DNA from: Hydractinia symbiolongicarpus
Taxonomy: Eukaryota; Cnidaria; Hydrozoa; Anthoathecata; Hydractiniidae
DNA: 64,000 nucleotides
Assembly: GCF_029227915.1 (NCBI RefSeq)
Contig: NC_079881.1
Span: 1,240,001 to 1,304,000 of the forward strand
Reading direction: 5' to 3'
A program made the translations under genes and the position numbers. Shown here one piece after another: positions 11,509 through 23,507 of this stretch (the stretch's first letter is position 1; each line of letters opens with the position of its first letter). The notes under the pieces were generated by a model. The model was not told the origin of the DNA and searched no databases. It was given only the letters and a program-made list of their open reading frames with translations.

Positions 11509-14500
11509 GAAAATATAATTTAAAAAATCGTTCGGAAAATGAGTTTACTCCCTGGGTACCTTCTTTGTATACTTTTGACTATACGGTCCGAGTCCGGGAT
11601 TTATAGGAAATCGCGGGTTTTCTTTTGCCGGCGATTAAACTTCTTTTATTCAGCATCTCATCAAAAATGAAAACATTTTTAAAAACTACAAGTCTCATGG
11701 GCTTTAGTGGTGAAATAATAATTTAAATAATCGTTCGGGAAATTAGTTTACTCCCTGGGTACTTTCTTTGTATACTTTTGACTATACGGGCCGAGTCCGG
11801 GGTTTACGGGAAATGGCGGGTTTTCGTTTGCCGGCGATTAAACTTCTTTTATTCAGCGTCTCATCAGAAATGAAAACATTTTTAAAAACTACAAGTCTCA
11901 TGCGTTTTAGTGGTGAAAAGATAATTTAAAAAATCGTTTTGGAAATGAGTTTACTCCCTGGGTACTTTCTTTGTATACTTTTGACTATACGGGCCGAGTC
12001 GGGGATTTACGGGAAGTCGCGGGTTTTCGTTTGCCGGCGATTAAACTTCTTTTATTCAACGTCTCATCAAAAATGAAAACATTTTTAAAAACTACAAGTC
12101 TCATGGGTTTTAGTGGTGAAATAATAATTTAAAAAATCGTTCGGGAAATGAGTTTACGCCCAGGGTACTTTCTTTGTATACTTTTGACTATACGGGCCGA
12201 GTCCAGGATTTACGGGAAATCGCAGGTTTTCGTTTGCCGGCGATTAAACTTCTTTTATTCAGCGTCTCATCAAAAATGAAAACATTTTTGTAAACTACAA
12301 GTCTCATGCGTTTTAGTGGTGGAAAAATAATTTAAAAAATCGCTCGGGAAAAGAGTTTACTCCCTGGGTACTTTCTTTGTATACTTTTGACTATACGGGC
12401 CGAGTCCGGGGTTTACGGGAAATGGCGGGTTTTCGTTTGCCGGCGATTAAACTTCTTTTATTCAGCGTCTCATCAAAAATGAAAACATTTTTGAAAACTA
12501 CAAGTCTCATGCGTTTTAGTGGTGAAAAGATAATTTAAGAAATCGTTTTGGAAATGAGTTTACTCACAGGGTACTTTCTTTGTATACATTCGACTATACA
12601 AGCCAATCCCGGGATTTACGGGAAATCGCGGGTCTTCGTTTGCCGGCGATTAAACCACTTTCATTAATCGTCTCATCAAAAATGAAAACAATTCTAAAAA
12701 CTACAAGTCTCATGCGTTTTAGTGATGAAAAAATAATTTAAAAAATCGTTCGGGAAATGAGTTTACTCCCTGGGTACCTTCTTTGTATACTTTTGACTAT
12801 ACGGTCAGACTCCGGGATTTATGGGAAATCGCGGGTTTTCTTTTGCCGGCGATTAAACTTCTTTTATTCAGCATCTCATCAAAAATGAAAACATTTTTAA
12901 AAACTACAAGTCTCATGGGCTTTAGTGGTGAAATAATAATTTAAAAAATCGTTCGGGAAATGAGTTTACTCCCTGGGTACTTTCTTTGTATACTTTTGAC
13001 TATACGGGCCGAGTCCGGGATTTGCGGGAAGTCGCGGGTTTTCGTTTGCCGGCGATTAAACTTCTTTTAGTCAGCGTCTCATCAAAAATGAAAACATTTT
13101 TGAAAACTACAAGTCTCATGCGTTTTAGTGGTGAAAAAATAATTTAAAAAATCGTTTTGGAAATGAGTTTACTCACAGGGTACTTTCTTTGTATACATTC
13201 GACTATACGGGCCAAGCCCGGGATTTACGGGAAATCGCGGGTATTTGTTTGCCGGCGATTAAACCACTTTCATTAAGCGTCTCATCAGAAATGAAAACAT
13301 TTATGAAAACTACAAGTGTCATGCGTTTTAGTGGTGAAAACATAATTTAAAAAATCGTTCGGGAAATGAGTTTACTCCCTGGGTACCTTCTTTGTATACT
13401 TTTGACTATACCGTCCGAGTCCGGGATTTATAGGAAATCGCGGGTTTTCTTTTGCCGGCGATTAAACTTCTTTTATCCAGCATCTCATCAAAAATGAAAA
13501 CATTTTTAAAAACTACAAGTCTCATAGGCTTTAGTGGTGAAATAATAATTTAAAAAATCGTTCGGGAAATGAGTTTACTCCCTGGGTACTTTCTTTGTAT
13601 ACTTTTGACTATACGGGCCGAGTCCGGGATTTGCGGGAAGTCGCGGGTTTTCGTTTGCCGGCGATTAAACTTCTTTTAGTCAGCGTCTCATCAAAAATGA
13701 AAACATTTTTGAAAACTACAAGTATCATGCGTTTTAGTGGTGAAAAAATAATTTAAAAAATCGTTTTGGAAATGAGTTTACTCACAGGGTACTTTCTTTG
13801 TATACTTTTGACTATACGGTCCGAGTCCGGGATTTATAGGAAATCGCGGGTTTTCTTTTGCCGGCGATTAAACTTCTTTTATTCAGCATCTCATCAAAAA
13901 TGAAAACATTTTTAAAAACTACAAGTCTCATGGGCTTTAGTGGTGAAATAATAATTTAAAAAATCGTTCGGGAAATGAGTTTACTCCCTGGGTACTTTCT
14001 TTGTATACTTTTGACTATACGGGCCGAGTCCGGGATTTGCGGGAAGTCGCTGGTTTTCGTTTGCCGGCGATTAAACTTCTTTTAGTCAGCGTCCCATCAA
14101 AAATGAAAACATTTTTGAAAACTACAAGTATCATGCGTTTTAGTGGTGAAAAAATAATTTAAAAAATCGTTTTGGAAATGAGTTTACTCACAGGGTACTT
14201 TCTTTGTATACATTCGACTATACGGGCCAAGCCCGGGATTTACGGGAAATCGCGGGTATTCGTTTGCTGGCGATTAAACCACTTTCATTAAGCGTCTCAT
14301 CAGAACTGAAAACATTTCTGAAAACTACAAGTGTCATGCGTTTTAGTGGTGAAAACATAATTTAAAAAATCGTTCGGGAAATGAGTTTACTCCCTAGGTA
14401 CCTTTTTGTATACTTTTGACTATACGGTCCGAGTCCGGGATTTATAGGAAATCGCGGGTTTTCTTTTGCCGGCGATTAAACTTCTTTTATTCAGCATCTC

Positions 14501-15840
14501 ATCAAAAATGAAAACATTTTTAAAAACTACAAGTCTCATGGGCTTTAGTGGTGAAATAATAATTTAAAAAATCGTTCGGGAAATGAGTTTACTCCCTGGG
14601 TACTTTCTTTGTATACTTTTGACTATACGGGCCGAGTCCGGGATTTGCTGGAAGTCGCGGGTTTTCGTTTGCCGGCGATTAAACTTCTTTTAGTCAGCGT
14701 CTCATCAAAAATGAAAACATTTTTGAAAACTACAAGTATCATGCGTTTTAGTGGTGAAAAAATAATTTAAAAAATCGTTTTGGAAATGAGTTTACTCACA
14801 GGGTACTTTCTTTGTATACATTCGACTATACAGGCCGAGTCCGGGATTTACGGGAAGTCGCGGGTTTTCGTTTGCCGGCGATTAAACGTCTTATATTCAG
14901 CGTCTCATCAAAATTGAAAACATTTTTAAAAACTACAAGTCTCATGGGCTTTAGTGGTGAAATAATAATTTAAAAAATCGTTGGGGAAATGAGTTTACTC
15001 CCAGGGTACTTTCTTTGTATACTTTTGACTATACGGGCCGAGTCCGGGGTTTACGGGAAATTGCGGGTTTTCGTTTGCCGGCGATTAAACTTCTTTTATT
15101 CAGTGTCTCATCAAAAATGAAAACATTTTTGAAAACTACAAGTCTCATGCGTTTTAGTGGTGAAAAGATAATTTAAAAAATCGTTTTGGAAATGAGTTTA
15201 CTCACAGGGTACTTTCTTTGTATACATTCGACTATACAAGCCAATCCCGGGATTTACGGGAAATCGCGGGTTTTCATTTGCCGGCGATTAAACCACTTTC
15301 ATTAAGCGTCTCATCAAAAATGAAAACATTTCTGAAAACTACAAGTCTCATGCGTTTTAGTGATGAAAAAATAATTTAAAAAATCGTTCGGGAAATGAGT
15401 TTACTCCCTGGGTACCTTCTTTGTATACTTTTGACTATACGGTCCGACTCCGGGATTTATGGGAAATCGCGGATTTTCTTTTGCCGGCGATTAAACTTCT
15501 TTTATTCAGCATCTCATCAAAAATGAAAACATTTTTAAAAACTACAAGTCTCATGGGCTTTAGTGGTGAAATAATAATTTAAAAAATCGTTCGGGAAATG
15601 AGTTTACTAACTGGGTACTTTCTTTGTATACTTTTGACTATACGGGCCGAGTCCGGGATTTGCGGGAAGTCGCGGGTTTTCGTTTGCCGGCGATTAAACT
15701 TCTTTTAGTCAGCGTCTCATCAAAAATGAAAACATTTTTGAAAACTACAAGTCTCATGCGTTTTAGTGGTGAAAAAATAATTTAAAAAATCGTTTTGGAA
15801 ATGAGTTTACTCACAGGGTACTTTCTTTGTATACATTCGA
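11509..15840. repeat. A-rich satellite with partial re-use of the preceding block
   Basis: Contains the fourth copy of the AAATTAG block (from 11,728), the CAAGCCAATCCC monomers at 12,597 and 15,235, and a run of monomers reading AGTATCATGCG. A hybrid lies at about 14,817, where a type-A left end (CATTCGACTATA) is followed by type-B CAGGCCGAGTCC. A 1-bp loss occurs near 14,403 (CCTAGGTACCTTTTTG). No gene seen. Confidence 0.8.
11555..11560. other. KpnI-type GGTACC subtype marker
   Basis: Most monomers read GGGTACTTTC at this point; one B subtype reads GGGTACCTTC, creating GGTACC. It usually follows a type-A monomer and carries CGGTCC, TTTATGGG or TTTATAGG, and TTTCTTTTGCC. It recurs mainly in 0.6-16 kb and again at 37.5, 45.4, 47.3, 48.1, 48.9, 50.5, 51.7 and 55.6 kb. 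It is useful as a marker for mapping HORs. Confidence 0.85.
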
Positions 15841-17057
15841 CTATACGGGCCAAGCCCGGGATTTACGGGAAATCGCGGGTATTTGTTTGCCAGCGATTAA
15901 ACCACTTTCATTAAGCGTCTCATCAGAAATGAAAACATTTCTGAAAACTACAAGTGTCATGCGTTTTAGTGGTGAAAACATAATTTAAAAAATCGTTCGG
16001 GAAATGAGTTTACTCCCTGGTTACCTTCTTTGTATACCTTTGACTATACAGGCTGAGTCCGAGATTTACGGGAAATCGCGGGTTTTCGTTTGCCGGCGAT
16101 TAAACTTCTTATATTCAGCGTCTCATCAAAAATGAAAACATTTTTAAAAACTACAAGTCTCGTGGGCTTCAGTGGTGAAATAATAATTTAAATAATCGTT
16201 CGGGAAATGAGTTTACTCCCTGGGTACTTTCTTTGTATACTTTTGACTATACGGGCCGAGTCCGGGATTTGCGGGAAGTTGCGGGTTTTCGTTTGCCGGC
16301 GATTAAACTTCTTTTAGTCAGCGTCTCATCAAAAATGAAAACATTTTTGAAAACTACAAGTCTCATGCGTTTTAGTGGTGAAAAAATAATTTAAAAAATC
16401 GTTTTGGAAATGAGTTTACTCACAGGGTACTTTCTTTGTATACATTCGACTATACGGGCCAAGCCCGGGATTTACGGGAAATCGCGGGTATTTGTTTGCC
16501 AGCGATTAAACCACTTTCATTAAGCGTCTCATCAGAAATGAAAACATTTCTGAAAACTACAAGTGTCATGCGTTTTAGTGGTGAAAACATAATTTAAAAA
16601 ATCCTTCGGGAAATGAGTTTACTCCCTGGTTACCTTCTTTGTATACCTTTGACTATACAGGCTGAGTCCGAGATTTACGGGAAATCGCGGGTTTTCGTTT
16701 GCCGGCGATTAAACTTCTTATATTCAGCGTCTCATCAAAAATGAAAACATTTTTAAAAACTACAAGTCTCGTGGGCTTCAGTGGTGAAATAATAATTTAA
16801 ATAATCGTTCGGGAAATGAGTTTACTCCCTGGGTACTTTCTTTGTATACTTTTGACTATACGGGCCGAGTCCGGGATTTGCAGGAAGTTGCGGGTTTTCG
16901 TTTGCCGGCGATTAAACTTCTTTTAGTCAGCGTCTCATCAAAAATGAAAACATTTTTGAAAACTACAAGTATCATGCGTTTTAGTGGTGAAAAAATAATT
17001 TAAAAAATCGTTTTGCAAATGAGTTTACTCACAGGGTACTTTTTTGTATACATTCGA
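15840..17057. repeat. 3-monomer HOR, two tandem copies (609 bp each)
   Basis: Unit order is type A with TTTGCCAGCGATT, then a B copy with GGCTGAGTCCGAG, then a B copy with TTTGCGGGAAGTTG. GGCTGAG starts at 16,051 and 16,660, exactly 609 bp apart. The second copy has private changes (ATCCTTCGGG near 16,602; TTTGCAGG near 16,878). Confidence 0.87.
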
Positions 17058-18720
17058 CTATACGGGCCAAGCCCGGGATTTACGGGAAATCGCGGGTATT
17101 CGTTTGCTGGCGATTAAACCACTTTCATTAAGCGTCTCATCAGAAATGAAAACATTTCTGAAAACTACAAGTGTCATGCGTTTTAGTGGTGAAAAAATAA
17201 TTTAAAAAATCGTTCGGGAAATGAGTTTACTCCCTGGTTATCTTCTTTGTATACTTTTGACTATACAGACCGAGTCCGGGATTTACGGGAAATCGCGGGT
17301 TTTCGTTTGCCGGCGATTAAACTTCTTATATTCAGCGTCTCATCAAAAATGAAAACATTTTTAAAAACTACAAGTCTCGTGGGCTTTAGTGGTGAAATAA
17401 TAATTTAAATAATCGTTCGGGAAATGAGTTTACTCCCTGGGTACTTTCTTTGTATACTTTTGACTATACGGGCCGAGTCCGGGGTTTACGGGAAATGGCG
17501 GGTTTTCGTTTGCCGGCGATTAAACTTCTTTTATTCAGCGTCTCATCAGAAATGAAAACAATTTTAAAAACTACAAGTCTCATGCGTTTTAGTGGTGAAA
17601 AGATAATTTAAAAAATCGTTTTGGAAATGAGTTTACTCCATGGGTACTTTCTTTGTATACTTTTGACTACACGGGCCGAGTCGGGGATTTACGGGAAGTC
17701 GCGGGTTTTCGTTTGCCGGCGATTAAACTTCTTATATTCAGCGTCTCATCAAAAATGAAAACATTTTTAAAAACTACAAGTCTCGTGGGCTTTAGTGGTG
17801 AAATAATAATTTAAATAATCGTTCGGGAAATGAGTTTACTCCCTGGGTACTTTCTTTGTATACTTTTGACTATACGGGCCGAGTCCGGGGTTTACGGGAA
17901 ATGGCGGGTTTTCGTTTGCCGGCGATTAAACTTCTTTTATTCAGCGTCTCATCAGAAATGAAAACAATTTTAAAAACTACAAGTCTCATGCGTTTTAGTG
18001 GTGAAAAGATAATTTAAAAAATCGTTTTGGAAATGAGTTTACACCATGGGTACTTTCTTTGTATACTTTTGACTACACGGGCCGAGTCGGGGATTTACGG
18101 GAAGTCGCGGGTTTTCGTTTGCCGGCGATTAAACTTCTTTTATTCAGCGTCTCATCAAAAATGAAAACATTTTTAAAAACTACAAGTCTCATGGGCTTTA
18201 GTGGTGAAATAATAATTTAAAAAATCGTTCGGGAAATGAGTTTACTCCCAGGGTACTTTGTTTGTATACTTTTGACTATACGGGCCGAGTCCAGGATTTA
18301 CGGGAAATCGCAGGTTTTCGTTTGCCGGCGAATAAACTTCTTTTATTCAGCCTCTCATCAAAAATGAAAACATTTTTAAAAACTACAAGTCTCATGGGCT
18401 TTAGTGGTGAAATAATAATTTAAAAAATCGTTCGGGAAATGAGTTTACTCCCTGGGTACTTTCCTTGTATACTTTTGACTATACGGGCCGAGTCCGGGAT
18501 TTGCGGGAAGTCGCGGATTTTCGTTTGCCGGCGATTAAACTTCTTTTAGTCAGCGTCTCATCAAAAATGAAAACATTTTTGAAAACTACAAGTCTCATGC
18601 GTTTTAGTGGTGAAAAAATAATTTAAAAAATCGTTTTGGAAATGAGTTTACTCACAGGGTACTTTCTTTGTATACATTCGACTATACGGGCCAAGCCCGG
18701 GATTTACGGGAAATCGCGGG
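17057..18720. repeat. Satellite including a 2-monomer duplication
   Basis: CCATGGGTAC followed by GACTACACGGG occurs twice, with TGGGTAC at 17,641 and 18,047, 406 bp (two monomers) apart. The rest is type B with single A copies near 17,060 and 18,680. A 1-bp loss is near 17,041 (GTACTTTTTTGTAT). No gene seen. Confidence 0.8.
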
Positions 18721-20344
18721 TATTCGTTTGCCGACGATTAAACCATTTTCATTAAGCGTCTCATCAAAAATGAAAACATTTTTAAAAACTACAAGTCTCG
18801 TGGGCTTTAGTGGTGAAATAATAATTTAAATAATCGTTCGGGAAATGAGTTTACTCCCTGGGTACTTTCTTTGTATACTTTTGACTATACGGGCCGAGTC
18901 CGGGGTTTAGGGGAAATGGCGGGTTTTCGTTTGCCGGCGATTAAACTTCTTTTATTCAGCGTCTCATCAGAAATGAAAACATTTTTAAAAACTACAAGTC
19001 TCATGCGTTTTAGTGGTGAAAAGATAATTTAAAAAATCGTTTTGGAAATGAGTTTACTCCCTGGGTACTTTCTTTGTATACTTTTGACTATACGGGCCGA
19101 GTCCGGGATTTGCGGGAAGTCGCGGGTTTTCGTTTGCCGGCGATTAAACTTCTTTTAGTCAGCGTCTCATCAAAAATGAAAACATTTTTGAAAACTACAA
19201 GTATCATGCGTTTTAGTGGAGAAAAAATAATTTAAAAAATCGTTTTGGAAATGAGTTTACTCACAGGGTACTTTCTTTGTATACATTCGACTATATGGGC
19301 CAAGCCCGGGATTTACGGGAAATCGCGGGTATTCGTTTGCCGGCGATTAAACCACTTTCATTAAGCGTCTCATCAGAAATGAAAACATTTCTGAAAACTA
19401 CAAGTGTCATGCGTTTTAGTGGTGAAAAAATAATTTAAAAAATCGTTCGGGAAATGAGTTTACTCCCTGGTTACCTTCTTTGTATACTTTTGACTATACA
19501 GGCCGAGTCCGGGATTTACGGGAAATCGCGGGTATTCGTTTGCCGACGATTAAACCATTTTCATTAGGCGTCTCATCAAAAATGAAAACATTTTTAAAAA
19601 CTACAAGTCTCGTGGGCTTTAGTGGTGAAATAATAATTTAAATAATCGTTCGGGAAATGAGTTTACTCCCTGGGTACTTTCTTTGTATACTTTTGACTAT
19701 ACGGGCCGAGTCCGGGGTTTAGGGGAAATGGCGGGTTTTCGTTTGCCGGCGATTAAACTTCTTTTATTCAGCGTCTCATCAGAAATGAAAACATTTTTAA
19801 AAACTACAAGTCTCATGCGTTTTAGTGGTGAAAAGATAATTTAAAAAATCGTTTTGGAAATGAGTTTACTCCCTGGGTACTTTCTTTGTAAACTTTTGAC
19901 TATACAGGCCGAGTCCGGGATTTGCGGGAAGTCGCGGGTTTTTGTTTGCCGGCGATTAAACTTCTTTTAGTCAGCGTCTCATCAAAAATGAAAACATTTT
20001 TGAAAACTACAAGTATCATGCGTTTTAGTGGAGAAAAAATAATTTAAAAAATCGTTTTGGAAATGAGTTTACTCACAGGGTACTTTCTTTGTATACATTC
20101 GACTATATGGGCCAAGCCCGGGATTTACGGGAAATCGCGGGTATTCGTTTGCCGGCGATTAAACCACTTTCATTAAGCGTCTCATCAGAAATGAAAACAT
20201 TTCTGAAAACTACAAGTGTCATGCGTTTTAGTGGTGAAAAAATAATTTAAAAAATCGTTCGGGAAATGAGTTTACTCCCTGGTTACCTTCTTTGTATACT
20301 TTTGACTATACAGGCCGAGTCCGGGATTTACGGGAAATCGCGGG
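18721..20344. repeat. 4-monomer HOR, two tandem copies (812 bp each)
   Basis: TATTCGTTTGCCGACG starts at 18,721 and 19,533, and TTAGGGGAAATGG at 18,907 and 19,719, each 812 bp apart. Copy 1 is 18,721-19,532 and copy 2 is 19,533-20,344. The monomer straddling 19,500-19,545 is a B-left/A-right hybrid found at the joint between copies, as expected for tandem duplication by unequal exchange. Copy 2 has AAACTTTTG near 19,889 and TTAGGCG near 19,565 as private changes. Confidence 0.88.
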
Positions 20345-21475
20345 TTTTCGTTTGCCGGCGATTAAACTTCTTATATTCAGCGTCTCATCAAAAATGAAAA
20401 CAATTTTAAAAACTACAAGTCTCGTGGGCTTTAGTGGTGAAATAATAATTTAAATAATCGTTCGGGAAATGAGTTTACTCCCTGGGTACTTTGTTTGTAT
20501 ACTTTTGACTATACGGGCCGAGTCCGGGGTTTACGGGAAATGGCGGGTTTTCGTTTGCCGGCGATTAAACTTCTTTTATTCAGCGTCTCATCAGAAATGA
20601 AAACATTTTTAAAAACTACAAGTCTCATGCGTTTTAGTGGTGAAAAGATAATTTAAAAAATCGTTTTGGAAATGAGTTTACTCCCTGGGTACTTTCTTTG
20701 TATACTTTTGACTATACGGGCCGAGTCGGGGATTTACGGGAAGTCGCGGGTTTTCGTTTGCCGGCGATTAAACTTCTTTTATTCAGCGTCTCATCAAAAA
20801 TGAAAACATTTTTAAAAACTACAAGTCTCATGGGCTTTAGTGGTGAAATAATAATTTAAAAAATCGTTCGGGAAATGAGTTTACTGCCAGGGTACTTTCT
20901 TTGTATACTTTTGACTATACGGGCCGAGTCCAGGATTTACGGGAAATCGCAGGTTTTCGTTTGCCGGCGATTAAACTTCTTTTATTAAGCGTCTCATCAG
21001 AAATGAAAACATTTCTGAAAACTACAAGTGTCATGCGTTTTAGTGGTGAAAACATAATTTAAAAAATCGTTCGGGAAATGAGTTTACTCCCTGGTTACCT
21101 TCTTTGTATACTTTTGACTATACAGGCCGAGTCCGGGATTTACGGGAAATCGCGGGTTTTCGTTTGCCGGCGATTAAACTTCTTATATTCAGCGTCTCAT
21201 CAAAAATAAAAACATTTTTAAAAACTACAAGTCTCGTGGGCTTTACTGGTGAAATAATAATTTAAATAATCGTTCGGGAAATGAGTTTACTCCATGGGTA
21301 CTTTCTTTGTATACTTTTGACTATACGGGCCGAGTCCGGGGTTTACGGGAAATGGCGGGTTTTCGTTTGCTGGCAATTAAACTTCTTTTATTCAGCGTCT
21401 CATCAGAAATGAAAACATTTTTAAAAACTACAAGTCTCATGCGTTTTAGTGGTGAAATGATAATTTAAAAAATCG
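20345..21475. repeat. Dispersed 5.5-monomer block, first of three
   Basis: Order: GGGGTTT copy, GTCGGGG copy, a hybrid with TCCAGG on the left and ATTAAGCGTCTCATCAG on the right, a CAGGCCGAG copy with CTTATATTCAG, then a GGGGTTT copy with GCTGGC and GAAATGAT. The same order appears near 28,670-29,810 and 35,580-36,715. ATTAAGC is at 20,984, 29,308 and 36,210, offsets 8324 (41 monomers plus 1 bp) and 6902 (34 monomers). Confidence 0.82.
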
Positions 21476-23507
21476 TTTTGGAAATGAGTTTACTCCCTGG
21501 GTACTTTCTTTGTATACTTTTGACTATACGGGCCGAGTCGGGGATTTACGGGTAGTCGCGGGTTTTCGTTTGCCGGCGATTAAACTTCTTTTATTCAGCG
21601 TCTCATCAAAAATGAAAACATTTTTAAAAACTACAAGTCTCATGGGCTTTAGTGGTGAAATAATTATTTAAAAAATCGTTCGGGAAATGAGTTTACTCCC
21701 AGGGTACTTTCTTTGTATACTTTTGACTATACGGGCCGAGTCCAGGATATACGGGAAATCGCAGGTTTTCGTTTGCCGGCGATTAAACTTCTTTTATTCA
21801 GCGTCTCATCAAAAATGAAAACATTTTTGTAAACTACAAGTCTCATGCGTTTTAGTGGTGAAAAAATAATTTAAAAAATCGCTCGGGAAAAGAGTTTACT
21901 CCCTGGGTACTTTCTTTGTATACTTTTGACTATACGGGCCGAGTCCGGGGTTTACGAGAAATGGCGGGTTTTCGTTTGCCGGCGATTAAACTTCTTTTAT
22001 TCAGCGTCTCATCAAAAATGAAAACATTTTTGAAAACTACAAGTCTCATGCGTTTTAGTGGTGAAAAGATAATTTAAAAAATCGTTTTGGAAATGAGTTT
22101 ACTCACAGGGTACTTTCTTTGTATACTTTTGACTACACGGGCCGAGTCGGGGATTTACGGGAAGTCGCGGGTTTTCGTTTGCCGGCGATTAAACTTCTTT
22201 TATTCAGCGTCTCATCAAAAATGAAAACATTTTTAAAAACTACAAGTCTCATGGGCTTTAATGGTGAAATAATAATTTAAAAAATCGTTCGGGAAATGAG
22301 TTTACTCCCAGGGTACTTTCTTTGTATACTTTTGACTATACGGGCCGAGTCCAGGATTTACGGGAAATCGCAGGTTTTCGTTTGCCGGCGATTAAACTTC
22401 TTTTATTCAGCCTCTCATCAAAAATGAAAACATTTTTAAAAACTACAAGTCTCATGGGCTTTAGTGGTGAAATAATAATTTAAAAAATCGTTCGGGAAAT
22501 GAGTTTACTCCCTGGGTACTTTCTTTGTATACTTTTGACTATACGGGCCGAGTCCGGGATTTGCGGGAAGTCGCGGATTTTCGTTTGACGGCGATTAAAC
22601 TTCTTTTAGTCAGCGTCTCATCAAAAATGAAAACATTTTTGAAAACTACAAGTCTCATGCGTTTTAGTGGTGAAAAAATAATTTAAAAAATCGTTTTGGA
22701 AATGAGTTTACTCACAGGGTACTTTCTTTGTATACATTCGACTATACGGGCCAAGCCCGGGATTTACGGGAAATCGCGGGTATTCGTTTGCCGACGATTA
22801 AACCATTTTCATTAAGCGTCTCATCAAAAATGAAAACATTTTTAAAAACTACAAGTCTCATGGGCTTTAGTGGTGAAATAATAATTTAAAAAATCGTTCG
22901 GGAAATGAGTTTACTCCCAGGGTACTTTCTTTGTATACTTTTGACTATACGGGCCGAGTCCAGGATTTACGGGAAATCGCAGGTTTTCGTTTGCCGGCGA
23001 TTAAACTTCTTTTATTCAGCCTCTCATCAAAAATGAAAACATTTTTAAAAACTACAAGTCTCATGGGATTTAGTGGTGAAATAATAATTTAAAAAATCGT
23101 TAGGGAAATGAGTTTACTCCCTGGGTACTTTCTTTGTATACTTTTGACTATACGGGCCGAGTCCGGGATTTGCGGGAAGTCGCGGATTTTCGTTTGCCGG
23201 CGATTAAACTTCTTTTAGTCAGCGTCTCATCAAAAATGAAAACATTTTTGAAAACTACAAGTCTCATGCGTTTTAGTGGTGAAAAAATAATTTAAAAAAT
23301 CGTTTTGGAAATGAGTTTACTCACAGGGTACTTTCTTTGTATACATTCGACTATACGGGCCAAGCCCGGGATTTACGGGAAATCGCGGGTATTCGTTTGC
23401 CGACGATTAAACCATTTTCATTAAGCGTCTCATCAAAAATGAAAACATTTTTAAAAACTACAAGTCTCGTGGGCTTTAGTGGTGAAATAATAATTTAAAT
23501 AATCGTT
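21475..23507. repeat. 10-monomer HOR, copy 1
   Basis: Order: GGGTAGTCGC; TCCAGGATATACGG with TTTTTGTAAAC; GCTCGGG/GGGGTTT; GACTACACGGG; TCCAGG with CAGCCTC; GCGGATTTTCG; type A with GCCGACG; then the last three again. TCCAGGATAT markers at 21,741, 23,772 and 25,396 define three tandem copies of this HOR (10, 8 and 10 monomers). Confidence 0.85.

Larger units (their letters stand above)
8294..11509. repeat. Long duplication, copy 2 (about 16 monomers)
   Basis: Second copy of 4440-7655. Small private differences exist, such as ATGCGGGCC near 9552 and GTGTAC near 9741, so the duplication is recent but not brand new. Confidence 0.82.
11327..11529 (+). repeat. Representative type-A (minority) monomer
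   Basis: This copy is exactly 203 bp and carries a linked set of differences from type B: TTTTGG instead of TTCGGG at the start, ACTCACAGGG, TACATTCGACTATA, CCAAGCCCGGG (a CCCGGG palindrome at 11,390-11,395), AAACCACTTTCATTAAGC, TCAGAAATG and CATTTCTGA. These changes travel together in tens of copies, so A and B are two old lineages that now sit interspersed in one array. Type A occurs roughly every three to five monomers up to about 37.5 kb and seldom after that. Confidence 0.93.
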
